Origin: Branchiostoma floridae
Taxonomy: Eukaryota; Chordata; Leptocardii; Amphioxiformes; Branchiostomatidae
Assembly (NCBI RefSeq): GCF_000003815.2
Contig: NC_049982.1
Span: 10,914,175 to 10,978,174 of the forward strand
Reading direction: 5' to 3'
DNA: 64,000 bases
Shown here in pieces: positions 1-11,800 of this stretch. The notes under the pieces are model-generated. The model ran no database searches. It was not told where the DNA came from and worked only from the letters and a program-made list of their open reading frames with translations. The stretch's first letter is position 1; every line of letters begins with the position of its first letter. A program made the translations under genes and the position numbers.

Positions 1-3000
1 CGAGCCCTAAAAGTTCATCAGATTGCGACGGTGGTGACTCGTACCCGTACATACCCCTGCGTTGATGAATGGAACATTCGCAAAGGACCTAGGCAAAACG
101 TCCTTGTCACCTGTACCAAGGGGTCTCGAATCGTCTCTTCTTCGCGTGTTGTTTTCACCATGAAAAAGTTGTTTGATATATTCAGTTTTTACAAGGCAGT
201 GCGGTGATTGTATGCATCTCTATGCCTGCACGTGATTACAGGTATGTATCATTCAAATTTATAGTTGTTAAGCCTTGTAGTCGCAACATTTACGTTGACC
301 AACTAATACTAAAAGGGATGGGAAAGAATGATGCTCTAGCTGCTGATTTTGCCGCTTGAACAAATGATACTGCTTTTCTGGATATTATAGCAATTTGACC
401 TATTAATTTTCTTTCGGTAATTTTCTGTGTAAAAGAAATCTGGAGTAAATTGTTGCCCTAAAACCGTTGATTGGTCGAGGCACCTGTTCGTTCAAAGGTA
501 ACTTTACTTCTGAAGAATTCGTTGGCGAATAGTTCAAAGTCGTGGATGATTACTCATATTGCTTTCCCACCATTGTAACGGCCAGGTAGTTTACACAGAC
601 GGCGTCTCCTTGTCATAACTTTGACAAAATTTTGAACTTGAACGTCCGTCTTGTTGTCACCTCTGTACTGGTATATGATGTAGTGGGAGAAAATATATTT
701 TGTGCAAGGGTAGAAAATATCACTTGTCATGGTCATGAAGAAATTGCTCGTAGGAACTGACGATGGTCACAGTGCCGAAAGAAAGGTATGTAAAAGAAAG
801 TTTCAGACGAAACTCTTGTCATAACAAGCAATCTGTTGAAACATGTTGCTAGCGACGCGCAAACGCCGTACCAAAACACTTTTAGTAGCGACTGTTCGCT
901 ATGTTTGGTTTAGATTCACTTGTACATACATAAATCAATCTACAACACTCAAAACGCCCCGTAAAGGTCCTAAGGCTATGTAATGGACTCATTAAGCTGA
1001 TCTTGATCGGTTGCAATGTTCCAAGTATATTTTTCACCTTCACAAGCTTTCTGAGGCGCACAATGGCTTGAGAACAAGTGGCGACAACCATGGAATAGCA
1101 GGCATACCCTGCCCAGGCCAGGCGACTCCTTCTGTTGACTCTAACGTCAATGTCTTCTTTGTTCAGGAGAAAGAGCACAGTTGGCACGGTTCTTTGTGTA
1201 AAACCCACTCGGTAGTGGACGGGCCCTTAAAACGCTGACAGATTTGCAAGCCTGTACATGTGTCAAGTTTGTGGCGTTTTCACTGTTCCAGTACCTGTCA
1301 GGGTAGTGGGGATCTATTATAGATATATTATACCTTTTTCAGTTGCATTCTATCGTTAACTGATATATGTGTTGAAGAATTTTAGTGAGAGAATACATAA
1401 TGTTCATGTTCATGTTCACATAGCAATCTTTCAATTATTTTTTGGATACATAGCACGAAGTGAAAAATTGTTTGGATAAACTACATGTAATTGGCAGGCA
1501 AGTCGGAAGAAGGGAAGGAGCACCATGCTAGAGCATGTAGGCACGTATTTGTGAGGACGCATATACATGTCCCCTCCTCTAAGAAATCTTTCCGTGGTAA
1601 CGGCTAATACAAGGTGCAATTTTGCAGACAGGCCGCCAGGTGGCCGACACTCTGGTGAATCACTTGAAGTGGCTTTTCGCTAGCGCTGCAGGCCACGGTT
1701 CGTGGATCTAGAGTCCGAAAACACTCCAGATACCCTTCCTCACGTGGATCAAAGACGCCGCTCTGTGGTCGACCAGTTACTCAAGAACTTGTTCGAGAAC
1801 GGTCGGCACCTTGAGGACCCTGTCAAGACGCTGTATCTTTCTTTGAGAGGTCACGTATTCGTCTCCCACACCTGCACGGGACAGCCGGCATCTCGGTAAC
1901 TGGATGGACACCTTTAAGGCGTATTTAAGGTATTTCTACATCAAATTTCAGCTTGATTCAGCAAATTCATCAGTGCGATTCGTACTGCGTGTAACAAATG
2001 ATCATCAACTGGAAAATACTTGCGCGCTTTCCCCCGAAATCGCCGGTTATTCTGAGTGGAAGAGCGTCAATTCTTCTAACTTACTTAGTTCGTCCAAAAC
2101 GGTGCATCATTTGTTTCCTGCACTATAGAGCGTGCGTCGAGGCCGTAATCATCCCGTAAATTTCTCTTAATAGGCCCTTGCCGAGGCTAGTAGCTGTGTG
2201 TGTCATCATTGGGAAACTTCAAGAGTTGTCTTCAGTGCAAGACTTGGTAAACTCTTGTGAACGTTGATTCCGAACACGTTGCTGTTACGTACGTGCGATT
2301 CTACATTCCTGATGGTGCTTAAGATATAAGCATTTTTTTATATTAATCTTTCCAATGAATTAATAGTCTCGTAACTGTGTCATGTAAATCAGTTGCAATG
2401 TGTCCAGGCAGCAGCAGCCAGTATTTCCTAACTAAATTTTCTACTTCTAGTGAGGTCAGGAATGCATCACAGACTTCTAATAGGTTCCAAGGTAAAACTT
2501 TAAAGGAAACCAACAGTTCCTCTTTTCTCCAATGTCTATAATTAACTCACCTTTGATGGAGTGGATTGACCCCACCCCCTTTGTACGGTCCGGTGGCGTC
2601 CCTTGTTTACTCAGTATAAGCGCGCACCTAGCGGCACAACCGTGAAGCGTGCCGTTTCTATTTACAGTCACGGTGTGGTTTGCCGTTAACTTTTGTCACT
2701 GTTGTCGTATATTATATTACATCTTATTCTTGCAGAGTCAAATGAACGGCTCACAAATGCGATATTAGTTCGCAGCGTGATAAAATTTCCCCTTTAATCA
2801 AAAGAAAATCTTGGTTCTGCTTCCACCGGAAGCTTTCAATGCAACTGTTCAAACACGTACAAAGCTGGCCATTCATCTTGGATGACAGAAAGTGACTTTC
2901 TTTCAGAACATTCCTCATCCCGGAGAGACGACTGTACTCCGCCCACGCAAACACGTCCCGATTCTCAGTGTTAGGAAGTCTTTAGAGTTGAGTCAGCCGC

Positions 3001-4930
3001 GAAACTCTCTTTACGGGTTCCCGTTGCAAAATGAAGCTATCGCACAAAGGTTGCTTCTATCAACTTTGCAGTCGGCGCAATGTTCAAAGTGAAAGAATCC
3101 TCTTTGAAGACTTTATTGACTGCTATATATGAATATAAATCATGTACAGCTCCCGTCAATACAGGCGTGACTCGTGAGCATGATCTGGGGATATCCTTAA
3201 GCGGAGGGGTGGTTGGACAAGTACGTTGTAGTTTGAACCTACAGATCAATCCGACAGGTTGCAGTTCAACCTAGACCACGAATTCTTCCGCTTTTTAACG
3301 ACTTTTGGGCGCAAGCTGGCCATATGCATATGATCTGTGCTACATTGCAAGTGCGGAAACAGCGTTCACAGAAAATGTTGAATTGATAAAACAATTGTTT
3401 AATTAAAAGAAGCTCTTTCTGCCGTTCATCCCGAATCTAGTCCAGGAAGTGTTATCTAACTAAACCGTCTTTCGGTCCTATTGAGGTCCAGTGACCGGGA
3501 TGAGGCATCAAAGGAAAGCTTACGCCGGTGTTAAAGTATTACACCTGATGAAAGGCCCCATTAGGGTCACATACTGAAAGATCTAAATCCACGTCTTAAC
3601 CACTAGCTGGCTGCGAATGCTTGACCTGATCATGAAGAAACTGCCGTGACCATGAAAGACCAGACTTCCGGCAGTATTAGCGAGCCCTAACGGTGAGAAA
3701 ACTTGATGGAGTTGTGTTTGCTTGGAGGCTTACTCGTCACTGAGCATTTCAAGGTAGGACAAAAAAAATATGATTCTGATTTTAGATCTAGAGTATATAG
3801 GAAGGCCGCAGTTTGTGTAGAAATAATCTCCCTACCCAGCCAAGACTCCAGGATTGGTTCATGTAGATAATCTAAAAGAATGCCGACCGCAAACCACATC
3901 ATGAGTAATCATTAATATCTATGGCTTATTCCAATTGAGAACGGGCATTCTGCCTGTCCGAAGGAAATGGTTTCTTCTAAGCATTCTTCATTATTCTACT
4001 AGAGGGTCGATGAACTTTCGACCGCCTTTGTACCCAACACACTGTCATCATCCACATGGCGTCAGTTCCGCCCCACTTGTTCTCTTGCTACGTTACAGAA
4101 ATATCTTAATCACAAAGGAGATCGTTTGTACAACTTATGCATAGATATACATATTTGTGGTGTGTTTTGAGCATTCACATGGAAACGGTGATTCAAAAAC
4201 CATTCATTAAATCTGCAGACATGATTTCAGATAACACAGTCAAGAAATTCATCGTAAACAATATCTCACAGAAAAACCTAATATTTTCATAATTTTCACA
4301 TAACATCTTAGTTCATCCTAATATCGCCGTGATTGCAATAATGACATTTAATTCTCATTCCTTATATTTCAATTACACTGGTACAAAATGTAATGTAAGT
4401 ACCCAGGTGGTAAGGATGTTTTATTCACGGTTCGTTTCAGGCAGACAAAATAGCCATTTTCTCCACGCGCGGCCTGCACAATGGCTATGTCCACTGTTTT
4501 GATGAAGTACTTTAGATTACGTTATCGTTTATACATGATATCTCCACAGGGAACGTACGGTTAAAGGTCGAGTGATAATGCAAATCATTTATCATAATCA
4601 ACACTAATGGCGAAATGCCATTATCGTAACTTTTACTGAAATTTCCATCAAATTTGTATGTAATACGGCAAAAACTGTATATACTATGCCATTGTATGAA
4701 AGAAGCATAATAGTCGTTCAAATCCCATCTCTGACAGAAGAAGTTATATTGCATTCCGCGAACAAAACACTGCGAACACTTTGTGTTCTTTCCACAACGA
4801 AATCAGATCCCATCGAAGTCAAAAGGCAGTTACAGTATCAAATACATACATAGTTCAGATCTGTTCATCGCTGCTACACTATTTGTGTAATATACAAAGG
4901 CATTCTTTGGAAATGACCTATCACCTTCAG
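1..4930. other. Intergenic sequence, no gene established
   Basis: No open frame here has recognisable domains or a convincing chain of exons. Short open stretches exist, for example 1702-1899 on the + strand and 3687-3902 on the - strand. They lack homology that I recognise and are of the size expected by chance. A short block at 1630-1710 lies between acceptor-like and donor-like signals but cannot be connected to anything. I see no RNA gene, and no repeat with clear ends. The stretch is best described as intergenic or as very long intronic DNA. Confidence 0.5.
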
Positions 4931-5161
4931 GTTCGCGCCCTTTGACCCCAACCTGATCTCCCAAATGTTTCCCGCCAACTTGCGTGTGTCGTGCCGTCCA
5001 TCTCGGCTGGGTGGCTGCTGGGTAAACTCTCTCTCTCTCCCCTCCCCAGTACGGTGAACCGGCGGTTTGATTCCCCTGATTTATCTGATAGTGAAGCGGT
5101 CAGGCAGAAACAGACTATTAGTTCGAGCAGCTCGTGGATATTGGAGCAGCTCCAACAATGA
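4931..5161 (+). other. Possible coding exon interrupted at a CT microsatellite
   Basis: A good acceptor (caccttcag) precedes an open frame from 4932 that reads FAPFDPNLISQMFPANL and stays open into a CT-rich run at about 5025-5049. It then stops at 5053-5055. In another frame, the CT/CCCC run followed by CAG at 5049 looks like a strong splice acceptor. From there an open frame reads TVNRRFDSPDLSDSEAVRQ and ends at a TGA at 5159-5161. The two pieces could be one terminal exon whose frame is broken by a microsatellite length change, or chance. I do not recognise the peptide and no upstream exon could be attached. Confidence 0.25.
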
Positions 5162-7336
5162 TGCAGCAGGTCCGATTAATCACTTCTGACGGGGCGTCTC
5201 AAAACGCGGGAGTTCCGCTTCTAAGTTATCAATGATGAATAGAAACTTTCCTTGCTCAGATTCCAACTTTCAAAAGTGGTTAACAGAATGAATGCGGTTC
5301 GAGACAAGCGATTCTTTACTCATGATACAGAGCCGGAAACAAGAGACACGAAAAAACGACAGATGGGTCTGCGTCCCGTAGGTTTGGGGCAAAGGTTAAA
5401 ATGTACTTTATGAAAACCACTGATAGCCTACTTGTTCGACACAATTGATCCTTTTGACATGCAAAGGTTCTTCCTTCCTCTTTTCCTAACCATGTCCAGG
5501 TTCCTGTTTCATTTTGCTAAATATGTATTACTCACAGTTCATTTTGAAAAGAAAAGTCCTATGTCGAGTCATTTTTCATTATTAGTCTTAAAAGCCGGAG
5601 TTCCGTTGTGTGGCCATATTCTAGTGTCTTCACCCCAGGCTTTTCTTAACGGCTGTTCGCGTCTGATCAAGTAATAGGCACCTGTCGACGCGATGTCCCC
5701 TTGGAGACACTTCCTACCTTTGAAACGCACCGAGGTCGCTATGGAGCCCACACGGGGTGGATCGCCCCTGTCGCCGGGGGCTACTTTTGTCTGACCCGGG
5801 ACCTGCAGGTGGGCGAGAGCTGTGCCTGTAGGGACCGAACAATAGCGACCCGGGACGCACGGTGCCAGGTTCCTACTGCGTCTCCCTCTTCTCCATTGAG
5901 TTTCCCAGTTTCTAATGGAAAAATATGCACCGGCAACGGATGTGGACCATCCTGGGATGTCACTAGTGTTCTGCGAAGCAGTGAGTCACTGGATTTCTAT
6001 TATGAAGACGAGTTATATTTGGGATCATTGTTACTGGAGACCGATGTTGTTATGAATGAATGAATTTTGATTGAAATTTTCGCATGTGAGAATGTAATCC
6101 CTGTTTCTCAAAGCTTTTAGTTAACTAGTTAATGACGCAATAATTAAAGACCTTTTTAGAGCTCTGAAACACGCAAAGTTTGATGAATTTGTTTCGTTCT
6201 GAAAAAACAACGCGAGGATAGAAACGAGGTCATCATGTGGGTTTGCTATTGTGCCATCCTATGGTTCAACGTGCCACTTAAGTGTTCCTATGCACTGTGA
6301 ATAATTTAAAAGCGATCGGACGTGAATCAAATAGAAATGAATACGGGGGGTGCGGGGAGAGTGCAGAGACGAATGGACAGATGTCAGGGATGTGTATTTA
6401 ACGCTGGAGGAGCTAACTCACTGGGTCATGTTACGAACTGGAGAAGCCAAGAGCTTTTGACGGAATTACCGCGCTAACCGATACCCTGAGCTGCTGACAG
6501 ACGGCTGTAAAGAGTAAGTTATTGTGCCTATTGTGACATTGATAATCCTTTGGCGTCTTTCGGGGGAAACGTAGCTACGATGAAATGTATCCATGTCTAT
6601 GCTTTAGTGACTTGCGAATAGGAGCATTTCTGCTTTCCTGGTACCACGGTAGAGCGTACAGGTAGGTTTCTTGCAATTGAGAACTCATTTTTGTTTGTTT
6701 GTTGAATCGAAAATTCCATGGACTCTCCTTTCAGTGTCATTATGGGCTTATATAGGATGAAGTAGAATTTGAGCTGCTCATTTTGTGGGTCGAGGATGAC
6801 GCACTTTCTTGCGTTTTACGTTCGTTTCGTGCGGTTTGAAATAGGTGTCTGTTGTTGGGGGCTGGTCCATTAAGTTAATCGCTTTTTACGAGACTGGCTT
6901 ATGGACGCCCGTTTTCCAATTTCATTTCACGACTTGTGTGTTTTCTTGGCCTTTTGGTACAATCGTTAGGAGGGGCGAATGGGCGAGTCACAATATGGGA
7001 CTCACTTCACAGCGGCCGTAAATTTGAAGAAAATGGTGGAAGCTTCTTTTATGATGCAAGGGACATCTGTGCCCAAAGTTTGAGGGAAATGACAGCAGGG
7101 GTATAGCAACGAACGAGAAGCTAAGACGCCATTTTGTTCACAGTTGACTGGAATATAGACTGACTAAAACTAATCGTAGATGATACATTATTTATACAGG
7201 TTGCTGCACTGTAGTGACTTTGCTATACATCAATAATGAACGGCATTGTTATCGGTAGTTTCCTACATCCCTTTACGAGCGTTTATGACACTATATAGGC
7301 CATCAATAATCGAACGACGTCTCTAAGCCTGATGTC
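5162..7336. other. Intergenic sequence with one GC-rich open block
   Basis: The only notable part is 5700-5960, which is GC-rich and open on both strands. On the - strand, 5718-5825 is a 108-nt segment flanked by a consensus acceptor (ccctacag) and donor (AAAG/GTAGG), with the same phase at both ends. On the + strand a 120-codon frame runs from 5701 to 6063. I recognise neither peptide. The rest of the stretch shows nothing I can name. Confidence 0.3.
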
Positions 7337-7918
7337 TGCGAGGGGCGTGCAATAAGTAATGGTCCTGATACACTTCCAGTCGTCTGATCTAAATGAAATT
7401 TTGTATGTGTAATGATTCATATCTCTATGGGTTATGTTGCAAAAGACAGCTCTGAACTAATTGTGGTTTCTGATTTACTGGTGTTTGAACTTAGTCAGGT
7501 GCGAAATGGACCAGGTGTGAAATGGAACCAGTTGAGTGTCTCGCAGTGATCCGGTTTTTGTATTTGAAAGGACGCACACCAAAGAAGACTTTTGATGAAA
7601 TAAATGAAACTTATGGTGATGATGCCCCATCATATGACCTTGTAAAACGCTGGCATCCTGAATTCAAACGTGGCCGGAAGTCTGTGGAAACAGCTCCCAG
7701 ACCTGGTCGTCCCTCTTGTGCCATTGATGAGGCATCTGTTGGAGGACCAACCTGGGGTGTCCTACAAAATCGGTGTCCAGAGCTGCATCAAACGATGGGA
7801 GAAATGCATAACTCTGGGTGATTCCTATGAAGAGAATGACTAATATCTGTGCCAAGTTTCATTAATCTCCTGCTATGGGAAATGGGTCAGGGCCATTACT
7901 TATTGCACGCCCCTCGTA
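7337..7918 (+). mobile_element. Internally deleted mariner-like transposon
   Basis: The ends are matching inverted repeats of about 26 bp (7337-7362 and 7893-7918). The outer 3' end reads CGTA, consistent with insertion at a TA; the 5' end has TG, apparently a mutated TA. Inside, the + strand frame from 7522 encodes the N-terminal helix-turn-helix of a mariner transposase, with the typical KRWHPEFKRGRKS and PRPGRPS blocks. After about 7740 the sequence jumps to remnants of the transposase C-terminus (CIKRWEKC near 7780-7805). The catalytic DDD region is missing, and the element is about 0.58 kb against about 1.3 kb for complete members. It is therefore a dead, non-autonomous copy that could move only with transposase supplied from elsewhere. 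Confidence 0.85.
7522..7821 (+). pseudogene. Mariner transposase remnant (HTH domain only)
   Basis: The frame opens with MEPVECLAVIRFLYLKGRTP, the first DNA-binding helix bundle of mariner transposases. It continues through the second helix block (SYDLVKRWHPEFKRG) and the linker rich in proline and arginine. Homology stops near residue 72. A frame change then brings in a C-terminal scrap before the stop. The DD(34)D nuclease core is absent, so no active enzyme can be made. Confidence 0.8.
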
Positions 7919-8471
7919 GCTCCCCGCTGGATGTCATCAACAAAACTCTTCTTGAGTTCATCATTGTTGGGTATCACGGCGGGTTGCTATATTGAAAATG
8001 GTGTAATGATTATATTGAAAGACTATTTTGCAGCCAGCCATCGAAGCGATTAATAAATTAATAATTGTGACCTCAACTGTAACTATTTAATTATATAATT
8101 TGATTATTTATTCTCCAAAACTCAATGGTTACTTACTTGCAAAAGACATTGCAATGTCGTCAGAAAATTCAAGTTGTTTTGCATACCTTTTTCGGACTTG
8201 GCATCCGATGACATACATGCACGTGATTTTGTATGTACTTTCTTTGTCTTGTTCTGAATAATATGAATAATGATATATTAGGGGTCCAGACATGTGGTTG
8301 TAATGATATCAAGAGAACAATTGCCCCTGTCACATCAGGTATGTATATACTATGGGTGCACAACTAAAGGCTGCTACATGCAGAAGCAAAAAGCAAAATT
8401 GTTGGAAAAAAAGTTGAATGAACTTTGTGTGAAGCAAGTGGTTCCGGAATGATGATCCAAGACTCGATACT

Positions 8472-8891
8472 GTGGAAACAAAATGGCGACTGGAGAATGT
8501 TGATGAAACAGATAACCTTCTGTCCGCCATGATGGTTCCCACACCACCTGTTAGCACACGTCTTTCCATGGGAGACTTCCTTTTCTATTGTCACCAAACT
8601 TTGAGAACAATCCTTCACAAATATTATGAGAAAAACAAAATACCCATACGATATGATGTTTCAATAGAAATGGTAACAAAAATGACTGTAACAGCTGAAT
8701 TTGGAAGTGACTACGTAATTATAAGAAAATCCCGAGATTTCGCAGGAATGCAACATTACCACCCGTCTTCCCACAGGGAATTTCAAAAGGATGGAATAGA
8801 ATTTCCTTTCAGACAGATTATCTCCACCAGGAGTTTGTTTCCCTGCCCTCCAGTCATAGCAGCGGTTGTTTTGGAAACAGGCGACCTGTAG
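8472..8891 (+). other. Unrecognised 139-codon open frame
   Basis: This is the longest ATG-initiated frame in the first 28 kb. The predicted peptide is hydrophilic in its first half, with a run ending YEKNKIPIRYDVS, and has no signal peptide or domain that I recognise. It lies about 550 bp downstream of the dead mariner element. The sequence just upstream is A-rich and broken by stops in this frame, which would fit a decayed repeat as well as a single-exon gene. No function is proposed. Confidence 0.2.
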
Positions 8892-11800
8892 GTGAGCTGG
8901 AGAGGTCTGACTTGTTCAGAAATAATTGAAATTAGCAATGTCTACATTATTACAATGTGTGGATGGGAAAACAAGTGCTTGATCACCATTTTGCCCAAAC
9001 AGAATGGTCGAGGTATTTCGTAATCCTCATCTTTATCCTCTTTAATGCTCAAGATGACGTCAGTTTCAATATGGAGCCTTGCATCGGTCGCTAGGAACAA
9101 CAGGACTTCTCTTTGTGAAGGCGGCCTTTTTGGATTTCTATGGTAGAGCGTGGTATTGTGGGATCGTGTCAATAAAGCGACCCTTTTTTGTGACACTGCT
9201 CAGAGGGCAGGGCATTGTTCCGAGGAACGCTGTTATTGCGTTCCTCTTTCTCTCCGCTTCTGGTAAGGCCACTCGGTACCACCCCAGAGTCAGAACGCCT
9301 TCTCCTGACTAACTGTGCAGGGGTCAATATTTTGAGGGACGTCTACGCGCACATCTGGGCACCTGTCTCTCGATCTTGCACTGCAACTGTGTTTTATTAA
9401 CGACAGTCCTCTTCGGTAAGTGTCGTTTCACTATATATCAAAGCGAGCTAGTCAGTTTTTGTTCAACGCGACTAGATAATTTCAACGTCACCCTTCGTCT
9501 GTAGCCACCGTGGCTTTTCGCTGCCATTTAAAAGGGGCGGCAGGTTTAAACATACCTTTTGATGGAAAGTTTTCTCCACAAACGAAAAAACAACGGCTAC
9601 AAACCAAATACAAACGCTTTCATCGTTTCCTCATTTGACACTTTTCTTGCGTGGAGGGTTTGTCACGTAATGGGACGATGATGTGCCGACAATGTTGACA
9701 GAGACAAACGTTGGTCCGGTTTGCACAACTCCTGTTTTGGTGTGGCCGCACAGACGGCTCATCGTTTGGTCGTTTGTCAAGAAGTCGTATTCACAGCTGT
9801 CAACAGACCGCCCTCTTGTGAAGTGTCCCTTTTGTGTCTTCACTTTTCATCTCAGACCGTTTACACTGCGTGCATTTCTGTTTGGTAGCCGGTCCAGTTC
9901 TAGCCTGTGTTGTGGGATTCTCTGCTATTCGCCCACTTTACGGTGATCAAATAGACACAAGGCGTTAACCTTTGCGTGTTTTGCTAAAAGTAGCAAAAAT
10001 AAACCGCGTAGATCTGGGCAAGAACTGACAACGCGAGACTTTTAAGTGTATTTGAATTGATTTATTATCACTTACAAAAGAAACGCACACCTACGTCGGT
10101 ATGTGAGATATTCCAAATGACGTACGGAATTCCGTAATAATTCGAGCTCTTCATTCCCTGTAACATTTTATTGGCAGTATGTGTCAGTATCAAACATGAA
10201 ATTACTTGAGTTATAAATTTTGCCTTAATTTGATGATAGCCGACTTTTTTGGCGTATTACGAACGAGTGTAAAGTTCAGCAAGATGGCAGACAGCCTAAT
10301 CTCCCTACAATGCAGACGGACTGAGCACGCATTGATGCGGAAGATGCACACTCATGTCGTCTGGTTCTCCCGGGTCGTTTTCGAGCCACAGTGACCAAAC
10401 TGTAAGGGCTTCAGACCAGCGACTTAGTTGACTTAACGATCGTGTCCTAACGCGGTACTCAAATAGGTCAATGATCTGAGTCTTCACTGATCGATGTCCA
10501 TTATATATTTAAAGCGATTGAAACCGGTGAGCCCGATTCCCCTTACGGCTATTAACGACGTCTTAAATCATCTTGACATCTTAAGACCAGCCTTTTGACC
10601 GGTAGATCTTCCGTTCATGGACTAGAGGCGCTAAAAAGGAGACGGTTTGACTTTGAGAAAACTGAGTCTTATCTTTTTCTCGTCTCCCGGTCGGTATATC
10701 GACTCTTTGTTCCTCTTCCATTGTCTGTATTGTCCGTCCTCCCGCTGTCTACCTCCCTCTTCAAATTGCAGCATGCGCAGTTCGTTGTAGCACATTTTCA
10801 AAATCTCAGCCAAACGTAACAGGGGTACCGTACTGGAATTTTACCGTACAGTGTTTCAAAGGTACCGTCCAATGAACCGTATGAAGAGTATCAGCATGAT
10901 CAACAACGTCTGTACGCCAGAGGCGTCTTGTAGTCGTCTTCTTGAAGGTCCTAACAAGTCTCGAACGGATGTGCCGCCCGAAGCCATGTCACATTATACA
11001 CTTGCGATGACAAGATAATACGCCGCGTAAAATTTTATCCGCAGGCATGTGTAACTTCAAAGATAGCCTCAACCCACATGTAATCCAAGTCTTTAATTTC
11101 ATGTCAAAGGCCATGAGTTCAAAATGTCATTGTTCTTAAAGGGCTTATATCTTCCGATCTGTCTTGTGTGCAGTGAACTATAAGAAGTTAGTCCTACGGA
11201 ATTGCAATGCTCTGTTCGTAAAATGGCGGTGGTCAGCAGCAATCACGTTTCTGATTACAAGTGTTGTTAGAAAACAACAGGACCAGCATTTATGATAAGT
11301 AAACTGGGGCACACGAGTTTCCATCTTCGTACAACCGCTACCTTCTTAAAGACTTCTTCATATGGTTTGGTACTATTTCCCAAGCAATAATCTCATTGGA
11401 AGGGAATATTTCTCCAACCTCCAACACAGATATACCCCTACCTACTCGTATGTGTAGTGTCGTATCCAAGGAAAGTCACGGTAAATGTATCCACAGGATA
11501 GTCGGAAGATATGAGGACGACTCAATTAAATCATTAGACTTTCGTCCTTATTAGCAGATAAAACGATAAGCAGCCAAATGGGGATCGTGCAAAATACAAT
11601 GTTTTATCTCAAGGTCTAGCCGTAGGCCGGAAGGTAATCCATTAGCTGTGCTCTTATTGGTCAGATTGACCATTTGAATTTTCATCTGCCATACATAGAA
11701 CAAAATTTTGAAACAATGCTTTTGTTTTTCAAAAGCTGTGTTGATTGATTTTGTTGAGGAGAATGCGGATATATTTCAGAAGATCCCTACTGGGTAATTA

